Source of the DNA: Streptomyces cellulosae
GTDB lineage: Bacteria > Actinomycetota > Actinomycetes > Streptomycetales > Streptomycetaceae
Direction: 5' to 3'
DNA length: 42,632 bases
NCBI RefSeq assembly: GCF_000721105.1
Contig: NZ_JOEV01000055.1
Span: 1-42,632 of the forward strand
The position numbers and the translations under genes are program-made. Position 1 is the stretch's first letter; each line of letters opens with the position of its first letter. Shown here one piece after another: positions 26,387 to 34,010 of this stretch. The notes under the pieces were generated by a model. The model searched no databases. It was not told the DNA's origin and saw only the letters and a list, made by a program, of their open reading frames with translations.

Positions 26387-26725
26387 TCAGTAGCTGTTGA
26401 GGGCCGACTGCGAGCCGCCGTACTGGACATCGATGCCCTGCATGGTGGAGCGCACGGCGTCCTCGTTCTTGTTCTTGATCTTGCGGGTCTCGTTCAGGTT
26501 GTCCAGGAACCACGTGAGCAGCCCGCCGATGTGCTTGACGCGCTCGTTGATCTCGACCTGCTTGCTGTTGAAGGCGCTGGCGCCGATGCCGCGCCAGTTC
26601 GCCTCCATCGTGTCCAGGGTTCCCTGGAGGCGCGTGAGCTGGCCTCGGATCGACTCGTACCGCTGAACCATTTCCTGTTCGAGCTTGATTACTTCGCCGT
26701 CGCTGAGCTTCTGCCCATCTGCCAT
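26387..26725 (-). CDS. esxA: WXG100 protein EsxA-like
   Basis: A 112-residue WXG100 protein, partner of EsxB. The helix-turn-helix hairpin has W-R-G at residues 44-46 (MEANWRGIGASAF). The C-terminal tail (TRKIKNKNEDAVRSTM...) lacks a clear YxxxD/E signal, in keeping with the partner carrying it. In Streptomyces coelicolor the EsxA/EsxB pair is secreted and affects sporulation. It lies 104 bases behind the mycosin gene; a perfect palindrome lies in that gap. Confidence 0.92.
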   Translation of the reverse strand: MADGQKLSDGEVIKLEQEMVQRYESIRGQLTRLQGTLDTMEANWRGIGASAFNSKQVEINERVKHIGGLLTWFLDNLNETRKIKNKNEDAVRSTMQGIDVQYGGSQSALNSY

Positions 26726-26792
26726 TTGCCGGACTTCCCTTCGTGGAATTCGCTGTCGCTTACAGGGTGGTTATCGAGCCGCTTGCTGAGTC

Positions 26793-26814
26793 GCGCGTCA
26801 CCGAGGTGACGCGC
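26793..26814. promoter_or_regulatory. 22-base perfect palindrome upstream of esxA
   Basis: Ten-base arms (26793-26802 and 26805-26814) around a GA centre, with inner sequence GTCACCGAGGTGAC, lie about 70 bases upstream of the esxA start. It is a candidate operator. It resembles but does not fit the BldD consensus, because the spacing differs by one base. Confidence 0.5.
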
Positions 26815-26829
26815 TGGTACGGGAAGCGG

Positions 26830-28089
26830 TCAGGCAGTTCGCCTCTTGCGTGCCACGGCGAAGGCTCCGCCGACGATGGCTACGACGAGGACTGCGCCGA
26901 GGATGACGTACAACTGGGTGTTGCCGTCAGAGGAGTTCGAGGTTGACACTGCCGCCGCGTCGGCCCCGCCGGAAGGGTTTTTCGGCGCTTGTGACGAGGC
27001 TGGGGCGGAAGGGGAGGCGGACGAGACCAGGGCGCCCGGGCCGTTCTCCGAGCTGAGGGGATCAGTGTTGGGCGGGCCCGGATTGATGCTGCTGTTCGTG
27101 ACCACCCTCTTGGGGCGGATCAGGCCGTAACCGAGGTAGTTGCTCGGCCGATCCTTCGGCCAGTCCCTGCCCGCGGTGTCGATCAGGGTGCGGAGGACCT
27201 GGTTGGCCGTCCAGTTGGGGTGGGCGGACCAGATGAGGGCGGCGGAGGCGGAGGTGATGGCTGAAGCCATACTCGTTCCTTCTCCGTCGCAGTACGAGCG
27301 GAATTTCGTATCACACCACGTCGGCACGTCGAGGCCTGGCGATGCCAGGTCGATGTAGTTGCCGTGCTGTGAGAACTTTCCGACCTTTCCATTCTCGTCC
27401 GCAGCGGCCACCCCGACGACATAAGGGTAAGCAGCCGGATAGCTGATGGGGTTCTTCTTCTCCCCCTCATTGCCTACAGCGGCAACCAACAATTTACCTT
27501 TCGAGTAAGCGTACTTGATCGCTTCCTCTTCACCAGGGTAGGTGTAAGGGCTACCCAAAGACATATTGATGATTTTGACGTCTGTGTCTGCAGCTGCTCT
27601 GACGGCCTGGGCAACCGACGCGGATTTTGTCAGTTCCTCGCCCTTCATGCCCTCACCCTGGACTCGGTAAGGCACGATCTTGGCCCCCGGGGCGAGGCCC
27701 TTCAAACCTCCGCCGGCTCCTGTACCAGCGATCAACTCGGCCATGCTCGTTCCATGGGAGTTGAAATCCCTGGTGGCGTGGTACGCGACAGCCTTCGGCA
27801 CCTCGTTGACGAGCACCTGCCCCTTCAACGAAGGCGTCGCGGGATTGACTCCCGAGTCGATGACGGCCACCTTGACACCTTCGCCGGTGCTCAGCTTCCA
27901 CATCCCGGAGGCGTCCATCGCGTCCAAGTACCACTGCTTCGATTGCACGTCGGCGGCAACCGCGCTCGGAGCCAGCCCGGAGAACGTAATGGCGAAGGCA
28001 CCGAATGCGGCGCACATGGTGGACACGCGTCTTCCGGCCCGTCCTGCGGCATACGCAGTCAGTCGGCCTCGCGGGCTGGTCCCTGTCAT
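26830..28089 (-). CDS. mycP: Mycosin-type subtilisin protease (first copy)
   Basis: MycP-like S8 serine protease anchored outside the membrane and linked to ESX complexes. The 419-residue protein has a signal peptide to about residue 46 (SAVAAD), the catalytic triad Asp78 (AVIDSG), His112 (SHGTSMAE) and Ser273 (EGTSMAS), the oxyanion Asn207, a Pro/Ser-rich linker, and a C-terminal membrane segment (VILGAVLVVAIVGGAFAV) followed by RKRR. All catalytic residues are intact. It starts 24 bases behind the WXG/Gly-rich gene. Part of the catalytic domain has lower GC than its surroundings: two adjacent 60-base samples at 27481 and 27541 are 47%. Confidence 0.93.
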   Translation of the reverse strand: MTGTSPRGRLTAYAAGRAGRRVSTMCAAFGAFAITFSGLAPSAVAADVQSKQWYLDAMDASGMWKLSTGEGVKVAVIDSGVNPATPSLKGQVLVNEVPKAVAYHATRDFNSHGTSMAELIAGTGAGGGLKGLAPGAKIVPYRVQGEGMKGEELTKSASVAQAVRAAADTDVKIINMSLGSPYTYPGEEEAIKYAYSKGKLLVAAVGNEGEKKNPISYPAAYPYVVGVAAADENGKVGKFSQHGNYIDLASPGLDVPTWCDTKFRSYCDGEGTSMASAITSASAALIWSAHPNWTANQVLRTLIDTAGRDWPKDRPSNYLGYGLIRPKRVVTNSSINPGPPNTDPLSSENGPGALVSSASPSAPASSQAPKNPSGGADAAAVSTSNSSDGNTQLYVILGAVLVVAIVGGAFAVARKRRTA

Positions 28090-28113
28090 GCCTCTGCTGT
28101 TCCTCGCTCGTGT

Positions 28114-29793
28114 TCAGTCGGTCGCCGGTGGCGCTTCGCGCCGCTGCGTCTTGGGCTGACGTTCGCCCTCGCGGTCGTCGCGCTTGGTGTTCCGTCGATT
28201 TCCGGTCGGACCGTGGGGGACGCCGCCGCGGCTACCGGGGACTCCACCGGTCGTGCCTTCGGGGGTTCGCCCCTTGGGGGTACCGACAACTCCGTTGGAA
28301 TTGGCCGCAGTGGGGCGGGCAGGCTGCCCCGGACGAGCGCCGGAAGTGGAGTTGGGTGCCCCGATGACGCCCCGCTGTCCGATATTGCCGACAGGTGTCC
28401 GGGAGCCGGTGTTGCCCTCAGCGCCGACGACCGTACCGCGGGGCACCCTGGAGCCAGTCGATCCCGGGGTGGCACCGGCGGTGGGTCTTCCTCCGACGAC
28501 ACCATTGCCGCGTGCCGCGCCTGTGGAACCCACGCCACCGGCGCGGCCAATCGCCGGTCCCCCAGCGGTGCGGGGTGTGCCGCCTGAGACGCCCCGGCCC
28601 ATAGGGGAACTGCCGGCGGTTGTGCCGCCACCTCGGGTGCCAGGCTGCCCCGTAGCGGTGGAACGTCCCATCGGCCCCGTGATGCCGCGCCCACTGGCGT
28701 TAGCGCTGGGAGTGCCTATGCGCCCCTGGGCCGACACAGGGGTCCTGTTACCGGTGGCTCCGCCAAACCCGGAGGTGCGGCCAGTCTTTCCGCCCAGGGA
28801 AGGTGGCACCGTGCCGGTGGCAAAGTGAGGAACCGCCCCCGCAGTGGTTGCGTTCGGCCCCGCCGGAGACGGCGGCGTCACAGCGACAGGCTTCGCGACG
28901 TCCTGAGGCGGCAGCGTGCCAACACTGTCGATCGCCGTGCCGACATCGCGGCCGGGCTGCGTGATGGAATCATCCAGGCTCTTGGAGGGCGCCAGGACTT
29001 CGTGCGCAGGTGACCGCTCTTCAGTCGCATGCACGGGGCCATGGCTGACGCTTGCGGAACCGCCCCTGTCCGACCTGGACTCCGCTGTCTCGCCGGGACC
29101 CACTCCATAGCGAGCAGTGGGCTTCGGTACCCCCACATCCGGCATGGCCTCGAACGTCGGCGGCTCCTGCTTCGCCAGCGTCTCCTCCGACACCGCGTAG
29201 AAGGACGCCAGACGGTTCATCTGGTTGATCGCCTCTTGGCGGTCCTTCTCGGCCTTGACGGCAGCCGCGTAGTCCTTGTTGCCCTCGACCTGCATGGGCG
29301 TCGGGATCTCGTCGACCGTCTTGGGGTCGAGCCGGGTGTCGCGAGGCGGCATGGCCTTCTTGACGGAGGCGAGGCCCGTGGCGGCGCTCATGATCTGCGT
29401 GCCGGCAGTGTCCGCGAACGCCGCGAGGTCGAGAGCGTGCTGAACAAGATTGCCACCCCAGATGTGGAAGGCCGAAGCGGCTTCACCCTCCCACTCGACC
29501 CTGGTGATGTGGTCCTCGAGTTCCTTGGCGGCATCGTGGATGGCGTCCTTGGCGTTCCAGAGCGCCTGACCAGCGGTTTCCAGGTGCTCCGGGTTGGCGG
29601 ACTCGACAAGGTCGATCATGTCGTTGAGGGCATGGCCCTCGAAGTCCGTCTTGCTGAACAAGCGGATGTTGCCGCCGAAGACGCCCTCGACCATGTCCGT
29701 CATGCGGCTGGCCGTGTCGATGACCCCGGCCTGCAGGGTGACCTTCTCCTGTTCCGCCGCGTGCGGATCCGGCTGCTTCTGCTCGCCGCTCAC
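28114..29793 (-). CDS. WXG100-domain protein with long Gly/Pro/Thr-rich tail
   Basis: A 559-residue protein. Residues ~20-140 form a WXG100-like helical domain with W-E-G at 101-103 (RVEWEGEAASAFHIWG). Helical linkers follow to about residue 225. The remaining ~330 residues are low complexity, rich in Gly, Thr, Pro and Arg (GRGITGPMGRSTATG and similar), ending in a strongly basic tail. The layout is loosely like mycobacterial PPE proteins, although no PPE motif is present. The GTG start overlaps the previous gene's stop (GTGA), so the two are probably co-translated and may form a secreted pair. The tail could be surface-exposed or wall-interacting. Confidence 0.82.
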   Translation of the reverse strand: MSGEQKQPDPHAAEQEKVTLQAGVIDTASRMTDMVEGVFGGNIRLFSKTDFEGHALNDMIDLVESANPEHLETAGQALWNAKDAIHDAAKELEDHITRVEWEGEAASAFHIWGGNLVQHALDLAAFADTAGTQIMSAATGLASVKKAMPPRDTRLDPKTVDEIPTPMQVEGNKDYAAAVKAEKDRQEAINQMNRLASFYAVSEETLAKQEPPTFEAMPDVGVPKPTARYGVGPGETAESRSDRGGSASVSHGPVHATEERSPAHEVLAPSKSLDDSITQPGRDVGTAIDSVGTLPPQDVAKPVAVTPPSPAGPNATTAGAVPHFATGTVPPSLGGKTGRTSGFGGATGNRTPVSAQGRIGTPSANASGRGITGPMGRSTATGQPGTRGGGTTAGSSPMGRGVSGGTPRTAGGPAIGRAGGVGSTGAARGNGVVGGRPTAGATPGSTGSRVPRGTVVGAEGNTGSRTPVGNIGQRGVIGAPNSTSGARPGQPARPTAANSNGVVGTPKGRTPEGTTGGVPGSRGGVPHGPTGNRRNTKRDDREGERQPKTQRREAPPATD

Positions 29794-30266
29794 TGGTACT
29801 GGCCCCCTTCCTCCGTGGTCACCTGCTTGTCGTCGGAGCGCCGCTCAGAGTGAGACGGAGTACTCTTCTCCGTTCCCTCTGTGGCCTTCTCCCGCCGCGC
29901 CTCCCGCCACTGACGCTCGATACCGGTCTGGATCTCCCAGAACCTCTGCCGCTGCTCCTCCTCCAGATCGCTGAAGTCGCCCCGAGCGCCGTTGACGGCG
30001 ATCTGGAGCGCCTCTATCTGCAGGCCCAGGTTCTTGGAGAGCGCGGTCAGGCGCTCGTGGACGCGTTCGTACTGCCGGTGGAGCCCCTTCGCCTCGCCGA
30101 AGCCGCCCGCGCCGCTGAACGACGCTTCGGAGAGCCGGTGTGCTCCGACCTTCTGCGGGCTGCCCGGCGAGTCCTCGAACTTGGCGAGGGCGGCGTCCAC
30201 GCGCTTCTTGAAGTCTTCGAGTGACTCGAGACTGGCTTTGAGAGCCCGGCCCTGCGCAGCAGGCAC
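29790..30266 (-). CDS. Small helical partner protein of the WXG/Gly-rich protein
   Basis: A 158-residue hydrophilic coiled-coil-like protein with no export signal: an N-terminal helix LKASLESLEDFKKRVDAALA, a Gly/Ala-rich loop, then a long helix (YERVHERLTALSKNLGLQIE onwards) and a charged tail. The size and position recall the small partner proteins encoded just before WXG-fused substrates. The GTG at 30266 is preceded by GGAAGG. Its stop overlaps the next start by four bases. It is the first gene of the 30266-26016 series that runs to the WXG/Gly-rich gene, mycosin, esxA and esxB. Confidence 0.78.
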   Translation of the reverse strand: MPAAQGRALKASLESLEDFKKRVDAALAKFEDSPGSPQKVGAHRLSEASFSGAGGFGEAKGLHRQYERVHERLTALSKNLGLQIEALQIAVNGARGDFSDLEEEQRQRFWEIQTGIERQWREARREKATEGTEKSTPSHSERRSDDKQVTTEEGGQYQ

Positions 30267-30419
30267 GATGCCTTCCTTCCCCGTTCCCCGTTGTCATGCA
30301 GGCGCGTGCTGTACAGGTTGGATCCTGATCGACACACGCGGTTACCACTGTAGTCACTGTGCAAATCGCGGCCAACTGAACTTCATGTGGGCCCAGTTAC
30401 GAAGTTGTCGAGACACCGT

Positions 30420-30454
30420 CAGCTGCCGGGACCCAAAGTCCCTTGAAGCAGCTG
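30420..30454 (-). terminator. Hairpin after the 30505 membrane-protein gene
   Basis: Outer arms 30420-30426 with 30448-30454 and inner arms 30428-30432 with 30438-30442 form a stem-loop some 50 bases past the stop codon at 30505, separating two minus-strand operons. Confidence 0.7.
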
Positions 30455-30504
30455 AAATGTGGACCTGGAGTCGCACCGGTGATGCCCGGCCTTGTCCGTA
30501 ATGA

Positions 30505-31038
30505 TCAGGACGAGTGTTCCTGCAGCCACCGTCGTGCCCCCACCTCGCTCGGGTACTCGCGCACGGTGAGCATGGCTGCCGACCAACCAACGCACCACGC
30601 GGCGATCGGCGGCAGGACAGGGGCCGCGATGAGCAGGGGGAGGACACCGACACGGGCGAGTCCCGGTGCGCGCGAGGTCTGGCCGCGCCGGGACTCCCAC
30701 ATCTGCTTGGGGTTCGGAGGGTCGAGGAGCCTCTTGTGGTGGTCCCGCCGCTGCTTCACCCACCCCCACACGAGAGCCACGACGGACGCGACGGCCTGCG
30801 CCCAGTCCCACACGGTGCGCACCGCCGGCGGCAGGTCGCTGCGGGGGACGCCCAAGTAGAGCCTGAGTGCGATGTAGCAGAAGAAGGCCAGGAGAAGAAG
30901 CATGATGACCGCCGTGCGGACCCGACGTGCCCAGTAGCCCGCTCCTCGGGCGTACCAACTCGTGCCGAGTCCCGGCAGTTTCGGGATCTGGACGGGGGCT
31001 TCGGAAGCGGGAACGTCAGAAGATGCTCTTGATGCCAT
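30505..31038 (-). CDS. Polytopic membrane protein, candidate immunity protein
   Basis: A 177-residue protein with about three to four membrane segments: AVIMLLLLAFFCYIALRLYL near residues 43-62, VWDWAQAVASVVALVWGWV near 75-93, and two more in VGVLPLLIAAPVLPPIAAWCVGWSAA (the quoted parts are separate helices). A cytoplasmic Lys/Arg-rich loop lies between. It overlaps the end of the WXG effector-like gene by about 20 bases, so it is made together with it. A membrane protein directly behind a protein with a hydrophobic glycine-rich tail is the expected place for immunity. The start is uncertain: ATG at 31050 or 31038. Confidence 0.72.
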   Translation of the reverse strand: MASRASSDVPASEAPVQIPKLPGLGTSWYARGAGYWARRVRTAVIMLLLLAFFCYIALRLYLGVPRSDLPPAVRTVWDWAQAVASVVALVWGWVKQRRDHHKRLLDPPNPKQMWESRRGQTSRAPGLARVGVLPLLIAAPVLPPIAAWCVGWSAAMLTVREYPSEVGARRWLQEHSS

Positions 31039-32290
31039 GCCAGACGTCATCCTTCAGTCGTACGACGTCGTCCCCGGTCTCGGAGAGGACGTTGCCGGTG
31101 CCGTGCAGCACACCGCCCACAACCCCGTGGTCGTGGATGTCTTCGCTCCAGTGTTCGTGGAAGGAATGGTCAAGGACGTCGGTGGCCAGGACCGCTGCGC
31201 CGACTCCGACCGCGGCGACCGCGACCGCGCCTTCGACGGGCAGCAGGGCCGTGGCCGCCGCTCCGATGGCCACACCGCCGAGGGCGGCGCCGCCGTCCAC
31301 GACGACGGAGTGCTGCCAGGACCAGCCCTTGTCGTGGTCGTCCTTCGCCTCGACCAGCCCGCAGGCGGCGGCAGCCGCGACGTCCAGGACTGGGATTTCC
31401 CTGAGGAATTCCGGCACTTCGGCCAGGCCCTTGCCGAGGCGCAAGGCGTCCGCCGCGTCGGCCAGCTTGACGTTCAGCGCCCGGTCGTACGGCAGCGCCG
31501 TGCTGCCCCGGTCGGCGCGGGCGATGGCCTCCTCCAGCGAGTCGACCTTGGTGGTCGCATCGGCGTAGGCGCCCTTGGCCGGAAGCTCCTTGGGCAGCGC
31601 GCGGCCCGCCTTCTGGAACGCCTTGCGCTCCGCGCGGAGTTCCTTCTTGGCTGCCTGCTCCTCCGCCTTGGCTCCGTCGATCAGCTTCCGTGCCTCCTTG
31701 CCGCCGGCCCGGGCGTCTTCGGCGTCGTAGGCGTACAAGCCACGCAGTGCGTCGGCGATGGTGACCTTGTCCCCCGTCGACACCGGCGCCGTGACCTGCG
31801 CGTACAACCCCCGCAACTGGTCCGCGGCCACCAGCCGTGCGTGCTGGGCGGTGTGCAGGATCTCCTCGCGCGCCGTGCCGTACTCGCCCATCGCCGCGAT
31901 CGTCTTCTGGTCCTCCGGGCTGGGCGGATTGGCGGTGGCGATCGCCAGCGGGGCGCCCTTGTCGCCCATCGGTACGCCTTTGCGGGTGGCTGTGTGCTCG
32001 GCGTTGTGGAGGGCCGTCTCGCAGGCGGAGAGTGCGTCGACGAGGGTGGAGAGGATGTCGCCCGCGCTGTGGACGAGGCTCGCGAAGGCGCCGGCCGCCA
32101 GCGCGTCCTCGCTCCAGGTGGCGCGGAAGGTCTCGGCCGCCTCGCCCTTCCAGTCGGCGTCGCCCGCCAGAGCCTCGACGGCACGGCTCAGCGGCTGGAC
32201 CACCCCGTCCAGCTTCGCCTTGGCGTTCTTGTACGTCTCGGCCATCGTGCGCAGTCCGCCGATGTCGCCGCCGACCCAGCTGTCGGCCAT
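31016..32290 (-). CDS. WXG-domain protein with hydrophobic Gly-rich tail, candidate T7SS effector
   Basis: A 424-residue protein without a signal peptide. The N-terminal WXG100-like domain has W-K-G at residues 47-49 (DADWKGEAAETFRATW). The middle is helical and coiled-coil-like (AKAEEQAAKKELRAERKAF). The C-terminal ~90 residues contain Gly/Ala-rich hydrophobic stretches (GGVAIGAAATALLPVEG; AVAVAAVGVGAAVLATDV), then His/Asp-rich sequence and the end VWHGIKSIF. This layout fits LXG/WXG polymorphic toxins with a pore-forming tail, but no toxin family is recognised. Its start overlaps the stop of the gene before it and its end overlaps the membrane protein behind it. Confidence 0.82.
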   Translation of the reverse strand: MADSWVGGDIGGLRTMAETYKNAKAKLDGVVQPLSRAVEALAGDADWKGEAAETFRATWSEDALAAGAFASLVHSAGDILSTLVDALSACETALHNAEHTATRKGVPMGDKGAPLAIATANPPSPEDQKTIAAMGEYGTAREEILHTAQHARLVAADQLRGLYAQVTAPVSTGDKVTIADALRGLYAYDAEDARAGGKEARKLIDGAKAEEQAAKKELRAERKAFQKAGRALPKELPAKGAYADATTKVDSLEEAIARADRGSTALPYDRALNVKLADAADALRLGKGLAEVPEFLREIPVLDVAAAAACGLVEAKDDHDKGWSWQHSVVVDGGAALGGVAIGAAATALLPVEGAVAVAAVGVGAAVLATDVLDHSFHEHWSEDIHDHGVVGGVLHGTGNVLSETGDDVVRLKDDVWHGIKSIF

Positions 32291-32592
32291 CAGCCGTCCC
32301 CCACCATCAGGTCCTCGAACAGACCGTGTAGGTCGATGTCGTGCCGTTGGAAGGAGTCGTGGGCGTACGTCACCTTGTCGCCGTGGTCGTCCAGGCGGTC
32401 GGCGAAGCCGATGTGCAGGGCGACGATGAGGTCGGCGACTTCCTTGAGGGCGTGGTCGAGCCCCGCGTCACCGCCGTCGGCCACGGGCGGGGCCACGTCG
32501 GCGTGCAGCTTGCGGTAGTTGACGGCCTCGTCGTGGAAGGTCTTCGCCATCGAGGTGAGGTCGCCGAGTATCGCTTTGAAGTCGGCCGGCAT
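32290..32592 (-). CDS. Small WXG-like helical protein, partner of the 31016 protein
   Basis: A 100-residue helical protein (MPADFKAILGDLTSMAKTFH... DHGDKVTYAHDSFQRHDIDL). Size and pattern match WXG100-like partner proteins; it resembles a family I recall as DUF6317, which I cannot confirm here. There is no W-x-G turn. Its ATG overlaps the stop of the preceding gene by one base, and its stop overlaps the next ATG by one base, so three genes are translationally linked. It probably forms a heterodimer with the N-terminal domain of the next product. Confidence 0.82.
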   Translation of the reverse strand: MPADFKAILGDLTSMAKTFHDEAVNYRKLHADVAPPVADGGDAGLDHALKEVADLIVALHIGFADRLDDHGDKVTYAHDSFQRHDIDLHGLFEDLMVGDG

Positions 32593-33152
32593 CAGCGCAC
32601 CGCCAGGGCGTAGGCGGCCAGGTCGGCCGGTTGCCAGTTGGGCGGTCCTGGCGCGAGGCGCGGGTCGAGGCGGACGGTGACTCCGTGTTCGCTCACGCCC
32701 TCGGCCAACGGGCCGATCGAGGTGGCGACCCACGGCTGGGCCTCGCCGAGCGCGGCCACGAGCCGGTCGAGGGTGGTGAAGGCGAGGGCCACGGTTCCGT
32801 CGGTGGGGTGCTCGAAGAGTTCGTACTCGATGAAGGGGACGCGGGTGAGGGCCCCGGACAGGTCCGTGGTGTCGACGTAGCGGGGGTGGGCCGGTACGAA
32901 CACGGGGGTGTGGTAAGCCGGAACTCCGGGCTTCGGGCCCGGCGGATGCTCCGCGGACGGCCCCGCCTCGGCGCGGGGCGGATGCTCCGCGGACGGCCCC
33001 GCCTCGGCGCGCTCCAGGGGGCCGACGTGATCGACGTAATCGAGAAGGCGTGATCTGCGGGGCTCCGGGGCCGATGGGCCAGGCGGATGCGCCTCTGCGG
33101 ACGGCTCCGCCTCGGCATAGTCGAGAAGGCGTGAACGGATCGGTATGCCCAC
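32592..33152 (-). CDS. SseB-like / SAV_915-type protein
   Basis: A 186-residue protein. The C-terminal half (FIEYELFEHPTDGTVALAF; LDRLVAALGEAQPWVATSI) is the SseB-like domain found in Streptomyces SAV_915-type proteins near T7SS genes. The N-terminal half is Pro/Ala/Glu-rich with repeats: SRLLDY occurs twice, and AEAGPSAEHPP is tandemly duplicated, with a third looser copy. I chose the GTG at 33152 with GAGGA upstream; sequence before it is not conserved-looking. It leads the 33152-30505 operon with one-base overlaps. Role unknown; possibly a chaperone-like or accessory protein of the cassette. Confidence 0.75.
   Translation of the reverse strand: MGIPIRSRLLDYAEAEPSAEAHPPGPSAPEPRRSRLLDYVDHVGPLERAEAGPSAEHPPRAEAGPSAEHPPGPKPGVPAYHTPVFVPAHPRYVDTTDLSGALTRVPFIEYELFEHPTDGTVALAFTTLDRLVAALGEAQPWVATSIGPLAEGVSEHGVTVRLDPRLAPGPPNWQPADLAAYALAVR
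32942..33012. repeat. Tandem 36-bp repeat inside the SseB-like gene
   Basis: Two near-identical copies begin at 32942 and 32978; a more diverged third copy is at about 33082-33117. The period is a multiple of three, so the frame is kept and copy number could vary. Confidence 0.8.
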
Positions 33153-33386
33153 CGCCGGTCCTCTTCCCCGTGGATGATGTGGCGGCATCACCGTAGCCAG
33201 CGAACAATCGGGCAATTCCCGTTATTTCAGGTTGGCTTGATGTGAGTATGCGGAACCCATACGTCGGTTTGGCCACGACCAGGCCGGCGCTTGACCGCCG
33301 GATGACCGGGGTGGCACGCCGAGTTCGCCATTTTCGCAACCAGTCGCTTCACAACCAGCCGCTTCCCAGCATGCCCTCCCGCGACC

Positions 33387-34010
33387 TCAGCAGGCTTCCT
33401 GACGGGTCGTCACCGTGAAGTCGTACGACGGAATGGTCAGCGTTCCCTCGCCGCCCCCGATGCCGGGTGGTTTGTAGTCGCCGTCCTTCGACCGGGTGCG
33501 CGTGACGGTCAGGCAGTAGGCGGTGCCCGCGCCGGAGGCCGTGACCCGGTAGCGCGCCTTCGAGGCGGTGTTGTAGTCGGCGGGCGTGGCGTCCACGCCG
33601 GACTGCGGGGCGTCTGAGCCACCGTGCTCGACGACCTCGTCCTCGATCTTCGTCGCGTATTCGTCGATCCAGCCGGTGTCGGAGTCGGGGTCGTCGGCGT
33701 ACATGTCGCCGTGGCCCGAGCCGCCGTCGAGGGCGTCCGTGGCCCCCTGCACCGCGCTGGTCAGTTCGCTGTCGTCCCATGACGCGTCGTCGGAGACGCC
33801 GAAGGCCTGCACGCCCAGGTAGACGCCGACGCCGGCCGTGGCGACGAGCGCGACGCGCGCGACGACGAAAGCGGCGTCGGGCAGTTCCTCGGCCGACGGA
33901 TTGACGCGGGCGCGCCAGGCCCGTACGCGGTCCGCCTTGACGCAGGCCATGGCCAGCAGCCCGGCCGACAGGACGAGGCCCAGAACGCTCAGTTTCGTCA
34001 GCGCGTCCAC
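33387..34010 (-). CDS. T7SS-locus membrane protein of unknown function
   Basis: A 207-residue protein. Membrane segments lie at about residues 5-23 (TKLSVLGLVLSAGLLAMAC) and 46-68 (AAFVVARVALVATAGVGVYLG). An outside domain of about 140 residues follows, rich in Asp/Gly and ending in Cys, with a second Cys in AYCLTV that may pair with it. The GTG start overlaps the second mycosin gene by 13 bases, so it is co-expressed with mycP-eccB. No family is recognised; a role as accessory subunit of the core complex is plausible from position. Confidence 0.72.
   Translation of the reverse strand: MDALTKLSVLGLVLSAGLLAMACVKADRVRAWRARVNPSAEELPDAAFVVARVALVATAGVGVYLGVQAFGVSDDASWDDSELTSAVQGATDALDGGSGHGDMYADDPDSDTGWIDEYATKIEDEVVEHGGSDAPQSGVDATPADYNTASKARYRVTASGAGTAYCLTVTRTRSKDGDYKPPGIGGGEGTLTIPSYDFTVTTRQEAC

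Noticed and set aside
26793..26814. BldD operator
   Set aside because: Inner TCACC/GGTGA looks similar but the two halves are one base closer than in the BldD consensus; kept only as an unnamed palindrome.
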